DNA from: Bin5 sp965232575
GTDB lineage: Bacteria; Chloroflexota; Anaerolineae; Caldilineales; Caldilineaceae
DNA length: 64,000 nucleotides
Direction: 5' to 3'
Assembly (NCBI GenBank): GCA_965232575.1
Contig: CBDDPZ010000009.1
Coordinates: 496,001 to 560,000, forward strand
Shown here: piece by piece, positions 43,578 through 52,663 of the stretch
How positions within the stretch are numbered: position 1 is the stretch's first letter
Layout: every line of letters starts with the position of its first letter
Position numbers and translations under genes: made by a program
Notes under the pieces: model-generated
The model's input: only the letters and a program-made list of their open reading frames with translations
Database searches by the model: none
Told to the model about the DNA's origin: nothing

Positions 43578-44524
43578 CAACGAAAGCGATAGCGGGCGCA
43601 CGGATTCCACTTCCCCGCTGGACGACGAACCTCCGCGCCAAAGAGGCGATCGCCGGCTACATATTCTTGTCGCCCTGGCTGCTGGGCATAATTCTCTTCA
43701 TCATCGGTCCAATGATGACCTCCGGCTTCCTCAGCTTCACCCGCTACGACATCGTCAACCCACCCGAATTTGTTGGCCTGAAGAACTTCATCGAAATCTT
43801 CACAAAAGACCGGCTCTTCTGGCCCTCGATGATGCTGACCTTCCGCTACGCACTGATTGTCGTGCCGCTTTCACTTATCGGCGCTCTCGCCGCGGCAATG
43901 CTCCTCAACCAGGCACTGCTGGGAACGACATGGTTTCGTACCTTCTTCTTCCTGCCCCACCTGACTCCCATCGTCGCTGCCGCCGTCCTTTGGGGCTGGA
44001 TATTCAACGCCGATGTGGGACCGATTAACCATTGGATTCGTACCATCACCGGCAGCGACAACGCCCCGGGTTGGTTCCGAGATCCGGACTGGGCGATGAC
44101 CGGCCTGATTATCATGGCAATGTGGGGCGCAATCGGCGGCAACACCATGTTGATCTTCCTGGCCGGCCTCCAGGGTGTTCCCCAGGAACTGTACGATGCC
44201 GCCGTCGTGGACGGCGCCGGAATCTGGGCCAAATTTCGCAACGTGACCCTCCCGATGCTTACGCCGACGATCTTCTTCAATATGGTTCTCGGTATCATCG
44301 GGGCATTGAGAGTATTTGCGGCCGCATACGTCGCCACCCAGGGCGGGCCTGCATACTCTACCTGGTTCTACGCCCTGCACATCTACACACGCGCATTCCA
44401 GTACTTTGAAATGGGCTATGCCTCGGCGCTGGCTTGGATCTTCTTCTTCGTATTGTTCGTGTTCACCTATGTTCAGTTCAGGCAGTCGCGACGATGGGTC
44501 TACTATGCAGGGGAGGTGGACTGA
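43574..44524 (+). CDS. Sugar ABC transporter permease (MalF type), set 1
   Basis: The 316-residue, six-helix permease shows the coupling EAA-like loop ELYDAAVVDGAGIWAKFRNV before VTLPMLTPTIFFNMVLG. The N-terminal helix begins IAGYIFLSPWLLGIILFII. Its start overlaps the phosphodiesterase stop (ATGA) and its stop overlaps the next permease start. It forms a heterodimer with that partner. The ATPase is not encoded here. Confidence 0.93.
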   Translation: MTTKAIAGARIPLPRWTTNLRAKEAIAGYIFLSPWLLGIILFIIGPMMTSGFLSFTRYDIVNPPEFVGLKNFIEIFTKDRLFWPSMMLTFRYALIVVPLSLIGALAAAMLLNQALLGTTWFRTFFFLPHLTPIVAAAVLWGWIFNADVGPINHWIRTITGSDNAPGWFRDPDWAMTGLIIMAMWGAIGGNTMLIFLAGLQGVPQELYDAAVVDGAGIWAKFRNVTLPMLTPTIFFNMVLGIIGALRVFAAAYVATQGGPAYSTWFYALHIYTRAFQYFEMGYASALAWIFFFVLFVFTYVQFRQSRRWVYYAGEVD

Positions 44525-45450
44525 TGGCGGGCGAAGCAATCGCACCGGGCCGAAAACAGACCGGGAGCGGAATGAATCCAGCCGGAATCTTCCAATCAGC
44601 CTCGTTCCAGCGCGCCATTGGCCGAGGAATCCTCTATCTGGTCGCCGTTTCCAGTTCGGCCGTGTTCATGTTCCCCTTTGTTTGGACCGTACTTTCCTCG
44701 CTAAAGAGAGGCGGCGAGCTGTTCAGGTTTCCCCCTACCTGGCTTCCGGAGGTTCCACAGTTTCAAAACTATCCGAAAGTCTTCGAAATCGTGTCCTGGG
44801 CCACCTGGACCTGGAATTCGACCTTCGTGGCGATTGTCTCAACCTTTGGCGCCGTTCTGACCGCCGCCCTCGTCGGTTACTCCTTCGCCCGATTTCGGTA
44901 CCCTGCCCGCGATGTACTGTTTATCATCACCCTCAGCACCATGATGCTGCCTGTAGAAGTCACCCTGATTCCCCTCTACCTCATGTTCGCAAAGATTGGA
45001 TGGTTGGACTCCTACAGACCCCTGATCATTCCTTCATTTTTCGGGGGCAGCGCCTTCCTCATCTTCCTCATGCGCCAGTTCTTTATGAGCATTCCCATAG
45101 ACCTCGACGAAGCGGCGCGTATAGACGGCGCGAACTATCTGCGGATTTTCTGGCAGATTCTGATGCCTCTTTCCATTCCTGTAACGGCAACCGCCGCCGT
45201 TCTGACCTTCATGGCACAGTGGAATGAGTTTCTCCAGCCCTTTATCTTTCTTAACACGAAGTCCAAGTACACGCTGGCGATCGGCATTCGCTATTTCCAG
45301 GCCGTCGCCGGCTTTGCCGATGACACTGAGCCCAAGTACCACCTTCTCATGGCGGCCAGTGTCATGATGACTGCCCCCATAATTATCATCTTTTTCCTGG
45401 CGCAGCGTTATCTAGTCCAGGGAATTGTGATGTCCGGCATCAAAGGATAG
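44524..45450 (+). CDS. Sugar ABC transporter permease (MalG type), set 1
   Basis: The 308-residue protein has a first helix LVAVSSSAVFMFPFVWTVLS, the MalG-type NSTFVAIVSTFGAVLTAALVGYSFARF-like region, and the coupling loop IDLDEAARIDGANYLRIFWQ. The ATG at 44524 overlaps the upstream stop (ATGA); a longer frame inside the partner gene is rejected. It lies 61 bp before the first binding-protein gene. Confidence 0.92.
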   Translation: MAGEAIAPGRKQTGSGMNPAGIFQSASFQRAIGRGILYLVAVSSSAVFMFPFVWTVLSSLKRGGELFRFPPTWLPEVPQFQNYPKVFEIVSWATWTWNSTFVAIVSTFGAVLTAALVGYSFARFRYPARDVLFIITLSTMMLPVEVTLIPLYLMFAKIGWLDSYRPLIIPSFFGGSAFLIFLMRQFFMSIPIDLDEAARIDGANYLRIFWQILMPLSIPVTATAAVLTFMAQWNEFLQPFIFLNTKSKYTLAIGIRYFQAVAGFADDTEPKYHLLMAASVMMTAPIIIIFFLAQRYLVQGIVMSGIKG

Positions 45451-45511
45451 CGCAATTCTCATGAATCCGGTTGTCGCAGAACGTTCAGCTATTCCCAAGG
45501 AGGAGTCAACC

Positions 45512-46843
45512 ATGCTTAAGAAGAATGTGAGTCGCCGTCAGTTCCTGGCAGGTTCACTGGCAACAACCGGAGCTTTTGCTCTGTCTGCCTGTGTGCCCGC
45601 CGCCCCCACGGCAGGTGGAGATGGGGAGTCGATAGAGCCTTCGACGGAACCCGTCACCGTCCTATTCCACACCCGGCTCGGCACCCACGCCGACTGGCAC
45701 AAGAGCCGAAAGGACCTGTTCGAAGAGCAGAATCCCGGCATTCTCCTCGAAATCGACGAGTTGCCGGGCAATGAAATGTATCCAAAGATTTACGCTCTTT
45801 CAGCCTCCGGCACGGTCGGCGATGTGGTCTGGACCTATCTCAACAATCCGCCGGAACATAAGGCCAAGGGCGTCCTGGTCCCCCTGGACGACATCGTCGC
45901 CGCCAAAAACTTCGACCTCTCCCAATTCTGGGATTCCTTGCTCGAAGCCGTCACGCTCGACGGTGAACTGCACGCCATCCCCAACCACGGCCACTACGGC
46001 ACGACCGCCTACTATCACAACAAGACCCTCATCGAAGCATCAGGCGCAGAGAACCCCAACCCTGACTGGACTGTCGATGACTACGTTACAATCGGGCAAG
46101 CGGTCACGGCCCCGCCCGAGGTCTGGGGAGTCCGCAGCTTCGGTACAGGCCAGGAGCACATTCCCTCCTACTTGCGTATCTTCGGTGGCGATGCAATCAA
46201 CGAGGAAGGGACGCAATCCTTGCTGGGCGAGGAGGAGTCCATCGCCGGCCTGCGCTGGCTCTACGACCTGCAGCACACACATCAGATAGATCCCTGCCAG
46301 TGTGGCGACGAAGTTGCCAACAACTACGTCGCTGGTACTGTAGGCATCTTTAACACGACGACGGGATGGATCGGTCGCTTGAACAACATGAAGAACGACG
46401 GCGATCTGGAGTTCGACTGGGATGCAGTTGTCGGCCCGGTTGGACCGACAGGCTTGCGCGGTTCACAAGTGTCGGCCGCTGCTTTTGGCATCACCGGCAA
46501 TTCCGAACATCCCTCCGAAGCCTTCCAGGTCCTGGACTTCTATTCGACCAAAGAGGACGGCATCGAGCATGTCTTCTTCGGTGCCGGCAGTCCGGGTGGC
46601 CGCAAGGACGTTTGGGAAAGCGATGAGCTCAACTCCATCCACCCGATCTTCCGCCAGCACCAAGAAATCTATCCGGAAGGCCCGCGCAAGTGGCACCGCC
46701 CAGCCAATGCCCGCACGTCTGAGTTCGTCAATACCATGAACAACAACCTGCAGGCGATCTGGACGCAGGCAGTGGAGTTCGAAGAGGGTGTAGAGCAGAC
46801 CCATCTCCTCGTCCAGGAGGTCTTGGACAAGGATCCGGTCTGA
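45512..46843 (+). CDS. Family 1 extracellular sugar-binding lipoprotein, copy A
   Basis: The 443-residue protein starts after AAGGAGGAG with MLKKNVSRRQFLAGSLATTG, a twin-arginine motif, and continues to lipobox LSAC. It should be exported folded by Tat and lipid-anchored. The mature part is a type 1 ABC binding protein with Trp/Tyr-rich sugar-binding segments (GPRKWHRPANARTSEF). It is very similar along its whole length to copy B downstream; by eye most residues are identical, so they arose by tandem duplication. A strong hairpin follows its stop. Confidence 0.93.
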   Translation: MLKKNVSRRQFLAGSLATTGAFALSACVPAAPTAGGDGESIEPSTEPVTVLFHTRLGTHADWHKSRKDLFEEQNPGILLEIDELPGNEMYPKIYALSASGTVGDVVWTYLNNPPEHKAKGVLVPLDDIVAAKNFDLSQFWDSLLEAVTLDGELHAIPNHGHYGTTAYYHNKTLIEASGAENPNPDWTVDDYVTIGQAVTAPPEVWGVRSFGTGQEHIPSYLRIFGGDAINEEGTQSLLGEEESIAGLRWLYDLQHTHQIDPCQCGDEVANNYVAGTVGIFNTTTGWIGRLNNMKNDGDLEFDWDAVVGPVGPTGLRGSQVSAAAFGITGNSEHPSEAFQVLDFYSTKEDGIEHVFFGAGSPGGRKDVWESDELNSIHPIFRQHQEIYPEGPRKWHRPANARTSEFVNTMNNNLQAIWTQAVEFEEGVEQTHLLVQEVLDKDPV

Positions 46844-46866
46844 CCCTGGTTTGAGCCCGTTTTGAC

Positions 46867-46899
46867 CGCGGCTCAGGAGTAGCCGGAGCCTGAGTCGCG
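46867..46899 (+). terminator. Hairpin after binding-protein gene A
   Basis: CGCGGCTCAGG (46867-46877) pairs with CCTGAGTCGCG (46889-46899), 11 bp with one G-T pair, loop 11 nt. The following TCTTTTC is only partly T-rich. It may be a leaky terminator or an mRNA 3'-end stabiliser. Confidence 0.6.
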
Positions 46900-46948
46900 T
46901 CTTTTCGGGGTGCTGCATTTTTTCCGTCACATCCATCAGGAGAGAACC

Positions 46949-48277
46949 ATGAGCAATCAAGTATCGCGACGTTCATTCTTGCAGGGAGCTCTGGCCGCAT
47001 CGGCAGTGGCGCTGTCTGCATGCGTGCCCGCTGCCGCCCCGTCCGGTGATGGGGAAGAGGCGATGGCCCCCTCGGACGAGCCTATCACCCTCCTCTTCCA
47101 CACACGTCTGGGTACGCACGCCGACTGGCACGTCAGCCGCAAAGACCTGTTTGAGGAGCAGAACCCCGGCCTGATTATCGAGTTTGACGAACTCCCCGGC
47201 AATGAGATGTACCCCAAGATCTACGCCCTGTCCGCCTCAGGGACGGTCGGCGACGTTGTTTGGACTTACCTCAATAACCCGCCGGAACACAAGGCAAAGG
47301 GTGTTCTGATCCCGCTGGATGACATTGTCGCTGCCAAAGACTTCGACCTATCCCCGTTCTGGGACTCGTTGATTTCCGCCCTCACCCTGGATGGCGAGCT
47401 GCATGCCATCCCCAATCACGGGCACTTCGGTACGACCGCCTATTACATCAACAGGAACCTGATCGAAGAGTCCGGCACCGAAGTCCCCTCACCCGACTGG
47501 ACAACCGATGACCTGGTTACAATTGGTCAGGCCATCACCGCACCCCCTGAAGTTTGGGGAGTCCGCGCGATGGGAGTCGGGCAGGAGCACATCCCCTCCT
47601 ACCTGCGCATCTTCGGTGGCGACGCGATCAACGAGGAAGGCACCAAGTCGCTGCTGGACCAGGAAGAGTCTATCGCAGGCCTCCAGTGGCTGTATGACCT
47701 TCGCTTCACCCACGGAGTCGATCCCTGCCTCTGCAGCAACGAGACCTTCAACAACTACGTCGCCGGCACGGTCGGGATCTACAACTGGACGACCGGCTTT
47801 GTAGGGCGCTGGAACAACCAGAAAGAGTCCGGCGACATCGCCTTTGACTGGGACGTTCTCGTCGGCCCCGTCGGTCCGACCAGCCTCAGAGGATCGCAGG
47901 TGTCTGCTGCCGCCTTTGGCATTACAGGCAACTCCAAGCATCCATCTGAAGCGTTCCAGATTCTCGACTTCTACTCCACGAAGGAGGACGGAATCGAGCA
48001 TGTCCTGTTTGGCGCCGGCAGCCCAGGCGGCCGTGCCGACGTTTGGGACAGCGACGAGCTCTTCGCCGTCCACCCAATCTTCCGCCAGCACATCGCTACA
48101 TACCCCGATGGACCGCGCAAGTGGCATCGACCGGCCAACGCCCGCACGCTGGAGTTCGTTGACACGCTCAACAACAATCTCCAGGCCGTGTGGACAGAGG
48201 TGACCACGTTCGATGAGGGCGTCGAGCAGACTCACATCCTCGTACAGGAAGTCCTGGACAAGGAACCGCTCGCATAG
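46949..48277 (+). CDS. Family 1 extracellular sugar-binding lipoprotein, copy B
   Basis: The 442-residue protein begins MSNQVSRRSFLQGALAASAV with a twin-arginine motif and lipobox LSAC. It shares long identical runs with copy A, such as KIYALSASGTVGDVVWTYLN and FGITGNS-HPSEAF, including a GTHADWH N-terminal segment. Differences cluster in possible ligand-facing positions (for example NTTTGWIGR versus NWTTGFVGR), suggesting altered specificity. CAGGAGAG lies before the ATG. Confidence 0.93.
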   Translation: MSNQVSRRSFLQGALAASAVALSACVPAAAPSGDGEEAMAPSDEPITLLFHTRLGTHADWHVSRKDLFEEQNPGLIIEFDELPGNEMYPKIYALSASGTVGDVVWTYLNNPPEHKAKGVLIPLDDIVAAKDFDLSPFWDSLISALTLDGELHAIPNHGHFGTTAYYINRNLIEESGTEVPSPDWTTDDLVTIGQAITAPPEVWGVRAMGVGQEHIPSYLRIFGGDAINEEGTKSLLDQEESIAGLQWLYDLRFTHGVDPCLCSNETFNNYVAGTVGIYNWTTGFVGRWNNQKESGDIAFDWDVLVGPVGPTSLRGSQVSAAAFGITGNSKHPSEAFQILDFYSTKEDGIEHVLFGAGSPGGRADVWDSDELFAVHPIFRQHIATYPDGPRKWHRPANARTLEFVDTLNNNLQAVWTEVTTFDEGVEQTHILVQEVLDKEPLA

Positions 48278-48301
48278 CTCTGACTTGAAGCTGATTTCTG
48301 T

Positions 48302-48334
48302 CGCGGCTCAGGAACTGACGGATCCTGAGCCGCG
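48302..48334 (+). terminator. Hairpin after binding-protein gene B
   Basis: CGCGGCTCAGGA (48302-48313) and TCCTGAGCCGCG (48323-48334) form a perfect 12-bp stem with a 9-nt loop, followed by GCATTTAACTTTT. The stem sequence is related to the hairpin after copy A, so it was duplicated with the gene. Confidence 0.65.
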
Positions 48335-48384
48335 GCATTTAACTTTTCTCCATCTTTTCCGTCTCAACTGTTTCGGAGGAAACA

Positions 48385-49728
48385 ATGAAAGACTTGATCT
48401 CTAGACGTTCGTTCTTGCAGGGCGTCCTAGCAGTCTCCGCCGGCGCACTGGCAGCCTGCGTGGCACCGGCCGCCCCTGACGGAGATATGGCCGACGAAGG
48501 CGCCGCAATGGAGCCTGTCCACCTGCGCTGGGATACCTTCCGCGGCATCGGCAGCGGCTGGAACGAAGAGCGCATCGAAACATTCACCGAGATGCACCTC
48601 GACGTAACCATCGAGCTGCGCCCCCTCGCCGGTTCCGGTCAGCAGGACAACTACGCCAAGATGTACGCGGCCCAGGCCGCCGGTGATCTCGGCGAAATCA
48701 TCGCCTTTGATCCTTCCCACTACCACTTCTGGCGCGCCATCAACAAGAACATCATCATGCCTATCGATGAGCTTGTGGCAGCGGACAGCACCGACCTGGG
48801 TCAGTGGTTCGAACACTTCATGAGCCTACAGTATTACCAGGGCCAGCTCTACGGCTTCCCCAGCTGGGGCTGGGCCGGCTTCGACACGCTCGTTACCAAC
48901 GCCGTGCACCTGGAAGAGGCCGGTCTCGATCTGCCCGACCCGACAGGTCACGACATCTCAATCGATACGATTGACGAGTGGGCACACTCCTTCTACGTCG
49001 AAGGAGAACGTTTCGGGCTGAACATCAGTCACAACGAAGCAACCGTCGTTGTCCTCTGTCGATTGTTCGGCAGCTCCTTGATCAATGAGGAAGGCACCAA
49101 GTGCCTGCTCCTCGACGATCCCAAAGCCACCGAAGCCATGCGCTGGGCTTACAAGCTGGGCGTAGAGGAGCAAGTGCTTCCCGCACCCGGCGACCTCGAA
49201 AACACCGGCGGCGCGCTCGTAGCTGGCCTTCTGACCATGAACTGGTGCGGCTCGCTCTGTGTGCGCAACTTCAAGAATCAGATTGAAGACGAAACCGTCG
49301 CCAAGGCCTGGCAGATTCTCTTCCCGCTGCGCGAGGATGGCCGCATCCCGTCGCAGCTGCGCGGGGGCACCTGGAATCTTCGCACCGACCAGGATCACGC
49401 CGACATCGCCTACCAGTTCCTCCTGCATATCGCAGGGCACGATGGCAGCCTCGACTTCAACCTGGTAGCCCGCAACTTCGCCATGGTGCGCCCGGACGTA
49501 GTCCAGTCCCTCATCGATGAGGATCCGATCCACGAGTGGTTTATCCCCAGTCTGGAAAACGGGATTCCCGCCCATGCCCCGGCCAACTCTCGCGGCCGCG
49601 AGTATACCTCGGCCGTACAGCAGTGGACCGACCTCCTCCTCGACCCGCACCAGCCTGTCGAGTTCGAACAAGGCTTGCAGGATCTGCACGACAACATCCA
49701 GGCCGTACTCGACCAGGATCCGGCCTAA
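48385..49728 (+). CDS. Family 1 extracellular sugar-binding lipoprotein, divergent copy C
   Basis: The 447-residue protein begins MKDLISRRSFLQGVLAVSAG with a twin-arginine motif and lipobox LAAC. The mature part (VHLRWDTFRGIGSGWNEERI) is only distantly related to copies A and B. It ends with the same FEQGLQDLHDNIQAVLDQDP-type helix. It probably binds a different ligand and serves the second permease set that follows. CGGAGGAAAC lies just before the ATG. Confidence 0.92.
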   Translation: MKDLISRRSFLQGVLAVSAGALAACVAPAAPDGDMADEGAAMEPVHLRWDTFRGIGSGWNEERIETFTEMHLDVTIELRPLAGSGQQDNYAKMYAAQAAGDLGEIIAFDPSHYHFWRAINKNIIMPIDELVAADSTDLGQWFEHFMSLQYYQGQLYGFPSWGWAGFDTLVTNAVHLEEAGLDLPDPTGHDISIDTIDEWAHSFYVEGERFGLNISHNEATVVVLCRLFGSSLINEEGTKCLLLDDPKATEAMRWAYKLGVEEQVLPAPGDLENTGGALVAGLLTMNWCGSLCVRNFKNQIEDETVAKAWQILFPLREDGRIPSQLRGGTWNLRTDQDHADIAYQFLLHIAGHDGSLDFNLVARNFAMVRPDVVQSLIDEDPIHEWFIPSLENGIPAHAPANSRGREYTSAVQQWTDLLLDPHQPVEFEQGLQDLHDNIQAVLDQDPA

Positions 49729-49746
49729 AAGGCTAACGCGTTTTAA

Positions 49747-49786
49747 GAGCGCTGGGCAGGCAAACCTGCTCATCTGCCCAGCGCTC
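49747..49786 (+). terminator. Hairpin after binding-protein gene C
   Basis: GAGCGCTGGGCAG (49747-49759) and CTGCCCAGCGCTC (49774-49786) form a perfect 13-bp stem with an inner GCAGG/CCTGC option. No T-tract follows. The next permease starts only 19 bp later, so read-through must occur. Confidence 0.65.
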
Positions 49787-49805
49787 ACCTGTATTGGAGA
49801 AGCAA

Positions 49806-50750
49806 ATGGCAACTCTGGCTAGCCGCCTCCGGTTCTCCGGCCTTTCAGGAAGACTGACGACCACCAAGCAGAGGCGGGAAAACTTCTACGGTTATCTCTT
49901 CCTCACCCCATGGTTGATCGGATTCTTCGGGCTGTTTATCGGCCCAGGGCTGGGGTCGCTCTACTTCAGCTTTACCAAGTATGACGTCCTCAGTTCGCCC
50001 GTTTGGATCGGCCTGGACAACTATATCAAGATGTTCTTCGACGATCCGCTCTTTTACACCTCTCTGGGGCGCACCTTCTACTACGCAGGTGTGGGCGTAC
50101 CATTAGGCGTTGTCGGCTCGATGTTCCTGGCGATTCTGCTCAACGCCAAATTGCGCGGCTTGGCCACCTACCGCACCCTTTTCTTCATGCCTTCCCTGGT
50201 GCCCATCGTCGCCTCCGTCGTCCTCTGGAAGTGGCTTCTCCACGCCGATTTCGGCATCATCAACCAGTGGCTCATCGATCTCGGCTGGACCGACCCGCCC
50301 GGATGGTTCGGCGACCGCCGTTGGGCGATACCATCCTTGATCGTGATGGGGCTATGGCAAGGTATCGGCGGCACACGCATGATCATCTTTCTTGCCGGCC
50401 TCCAGGGAATCCCCGAATCCCTGTACGAAGCCGCCTCGATCGACGGCGCCACCGCGCTTCACAAACTGCGCCACGTAACGATCCCGCTTCTGACACCGAC
50501 AATCTTTTTCAACATGGTCCTCGGCGTCATAGGTGGGCTGCAGGTCTTCACCGCCGCATTCGTTGCCACCGAGGGCGGCCCAGGATTTGCCACAACATTC
50601 TACAGCTTGCACCTATACCGTCACGCCTTCGACTACTGGAACATGGGCTACGCTTCTTCACTTGCCTGGTTCTTCGCCTTTCTGATCGTCTCTTTGACCA
50701 TCTGGCAACTGCGTCTCTCGCGCCGCTGGGTCTTCTACTACGGGAGCTAA
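49806..50750 (+). CDS. Sugar ABC transporter permease (MalF type), set 2
   Basis: The 314-residue permease has helices beginning FYGYLFLTPWLIGFFGLFIG and the coupling loop SLYEAASIDGATALHKLRHV before TIPLLTPTIFFNMVLG. The ATG at 49806 has GGAG 7 bp upstream; the TTG 12 bp earlier lies on that site and is rejected. It pairs with the gene 6 bp downstream. Confidence 0.93.
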   Translation: MATLASRLRFSGLSGRLTTTKQRRENFYGYLFLTPWLIGFFGLFIGPGLGSLYFSFTKYDVLSSPVWIGLDNYIKMFFDDPLFYTSLGRTFYYAGVGVPLGVVGSMFLAILLNAKLRGLATYRTLFFMPSLVPIVASVVLWKWLLHADFGIINQWLIDLGWTDPPGWFGDRRWAIPSLIVMGLWQGIGGTRMIIFLAGLQGIPESLYEAASIDGATALHKLRHVTIPLLTPTIFFNMVLGVIGGLQVFTAAFVATEGGPGFATTFYSLHLYRHAFDYWNMGYASSLAWFFAFLIVSLTIWQLRLSRRWVFYYGS

Positions 50751-50756
50751 TGCAAC

Positions 50757-51656
50757 ATGGCCGCAACCCTTGAACGTATTCCCAGTACAGACATCAGCGG
50801 CGATGTCTACCGTCGCGGACGCACGCAGATCCAGAAGGCTGTGACCTACATATTGCTGACTGCCGCCAGCCTCATGTTTGCCTTCCCACTCTTCTGGACC
50901 GTCTCCAGCTCCCTTCAAACCTGGCAGGAACTGCGCTCTTACGAGCCCCACCTTTTTCCCTCGATTCCCCAGTGGGCCAACTACGCCCAGGTCTTCAGTT
51001 CCGTCCCCTTTGCCCGTTGGATGGGAAACAGCTTCCTCATCACTGCCATCACCATCCCCGGCGTGATCATCACCGGCTCTCTTACGGCTTACTCCTTTGC
51101 CCGCTTCAACTACGTGGGCAAAGAGTTTTGGTTCGTTCTCATGCTGGGAACGATGATGATTCCCACCCAGGTAACGTTGATTCCCCAGTATGTACTCTTC
51201 TTCAATCTGAAGCTGATAAACACTTACGTTCCCCTGACAATCGGTTCCTGGCTGGGTGGCGGCGCCTTCATGATTTTTCTGTTGCGCCAGTTCATTATGT
51301 CCATTCCCCGCGATCTCGACGAGGCCGCGCTGATGGATGGCGCCTCGCCCATTAGAATTTTGTGGGGCGTCCTGCTGCCCTTGATGAAACCTGCGCTCAC
51401 CACTGTAGCAATCCTTCAGTTTCTGGGCGATTGGAACGAATTCTTCGGACCCTTTATTTACCTCAGCAAAGTGGAACTTTTCACAGCCGCAGTCGGGCTC
51501 CGGTTCTTCCAGAATATCCCCTTGGAAACGCGAGATCCGCGCGACCACCTGCTCATGGCCGCCGCCGCCATCATGACAGTTCCTGTCATCACCCTCTTCG
51601 CCGCCGCCCAACGTTACTTCATCCAGGGCGTGGTCTTAAGCGGCCTCAAAATCTGA
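50757..51656 (+). CDS. Sugar ABC transporter permease (MalG type), set 2
   Basis: The 299-residue permease has the first helix ILLTAASLMFAFPLFWTVSS, membrane segment GTMMIPTQVTLIPQYVLFFN, and the coupling loop DLDEAALMDGASPIRILWGV. It is the last plus-strand gene of the locus. No ATP-binding subunit follows, so a multi-use MsmK/UgpC-like ATPase elsewhere is implied. Confidence 0.93.
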   Translation: MAATLERIPSTDISGDVYRRGRTQIQKAVTYILLTAASLMFAFPLFWTVSSSLQTWQELRSYEPHLFPSIPQWANYAQVFSSVPFARWMGNSFLITAITIPGVIITGSLTAYSFARFNYVGKEFWFVLMLGTMMIPTQVTLIPQYVLFFNLKLINTYVPLTIGSWLGGGAFMIFLLRQFIMSIPRDLDEAALMDGASPIRILWGVLLPLMKPALTTVAILQFLGDWNEFFGPFIYLSKVELFTAAVGLRFFQNIPLETRDPRDHLLMAAAAIMTVPVITLFAAAQRYFIQGVVLSGLKI

Positions 51657-51769
51657 GCAAGAGTGTGTCAGTTAGCGTAAACGGATATCCCATCAAAAGG
51701 GGCTGCTGCTTTTCCGGGTTATGCAGCGGCAGGAGAGGAGGATCCTATGAGGGTGCCATCAGTTTCCAG

Positions 51770-51793
51770 CGCTGAAAAGGGTCCATTTCAGCG
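51770..51793. terminator. Hairpin between convergent permease and oxidoreductase genes
   Basis: CGCTGAAA-agggtcca-TTTCAGCG is an 8-bp stem. It overlaps the stop codon of the minus-strand oxidoreductase and could terminate transcription from either side. T-runs are weak. Confidence 0.4.
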
Positions 51794-52663
51794 TGCAGGC
51801 AGCGCCCCCACCAACAGCTCTAGCATTTCCTCCAAAGTCGGCGCATCAGGATCCTCGGGAAGGCGGTCCGCCAAAGTTGAGTCGCCAACGAAGCGATAAA
51901 TGTCGGCCGCTCCGTCATGAAACTTCCCCGTCATTCCGACTCCGGCCATAGTGGCCGAAATCTCTTCCATTTCACCCACCCAGCGCCGCGACTTCGGCGG
52001 CATCCCAGGTAGCCCGCCTTCCATCCGCTTAAGCATGGCCGCCTGGCTGAGATTGTACTCGGCAAACAATGCCTCGCGAATGCCCAGCGCCTCGGCCGCC
52101 ACCAGCAGTTCAGTGCAAAGCGCCGTCAGTCCTTTTGTCAGTCCCGCATAGCACATCTTAATTGCGGACGCGTCGCCGACGCGGTCGCTGATGACCGGTA
52201 CATCGAGACCATAGTCCTCTAACTGGGCTAGTTCACTTGCATGAACACCTGACGCATAGAATCGCGTCGAACCCTCGCGGCGAGGCGGCGGCCCAATGAT
52301 CGAGGCATCCACAAAGCGCCCTCCGGCATCGGTAATCGTCTTTCCAATCTCCAAGGTCGTTTGTGGAGCAATCGCATTGCAATCCGCATAGAGCAGATCC
52401 GCCCCGGTCTGGCGCAGGGCACCCGCCACCTTTTGCGCCGCCGCCCCCGCCTCTGCCGGAACCAGAATGCACAGTACGATGTCTGCTTCTTCGACCAGGC
52501 TTTCGTAGGAACTTACCTCTTCAATCCCGGCCATTGCAGCAAGACTGCGGGTCCGCGCGCTGCGGTCCGCCAGATGAGCGATCACGCGTAGTCCATTCGC
52601 TTTCAGCCTTTCCCCCACCGTATGCCCCATGTCGCCCGGGCTGAGAATGCCTACCGTGTTCAT
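51788..52663 (-). CDS. 6-phosphogluconate dehydrogenase-like NAD(P)-binding oxidoreductase
   Basis: The 291-residue protein opens with an NAD(P) Rossmann motif (VGILSPGDMGHTVGERL) and carries ADCNAIAPQTTLEIG and ASIIGPPPRREGSTRFYASG. These are in the positions of the beta-hydroxyacid dehydrogenase substrate motif, and the C-terminal helical region is of the DUF1932 type. A catalytic Lys typical of the family is not evident in the usual GAGxxxK form; YAGLTKGLTAL may provide it. Its ATG overlaps the mannonate dehydratase stop, so the two form an operon for hydroxy- or keto-sugar acid metabolism. Confidence 0.8.
   Translation of the reverse strand: MNTVGILSPGDMGHTVGERLKANGLRVIAHLADRSARTRSLAAMAGIEEVSSYESLVEEADIVLCILVPAEAGAAAQKVAGALRQTGADLLYADCNAIAPQTTLEIGKTITDAGGRFVDASIIGPPPRREGSTRFYASGVHASELAQLEDYGLDVPVISDRVGDASAIKMCYAGLTKGLTALCTELLVAAEALGIREALFAEYNLSQAAMLKRMEGGLPGMPPKSRRWVGEMEEISATMAGVGMTGKFHDGAADIYRFVGDSTLADRLPEDPDAPTLEEMLELLVGALPAR

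Noticed and set aside
46867..46899. Riboswitch before binding-protein gene B
   Set aside because: The structure is a simple hairpin without conserved aptamer sequence; it is better explained as a transcript-end element of gene A.
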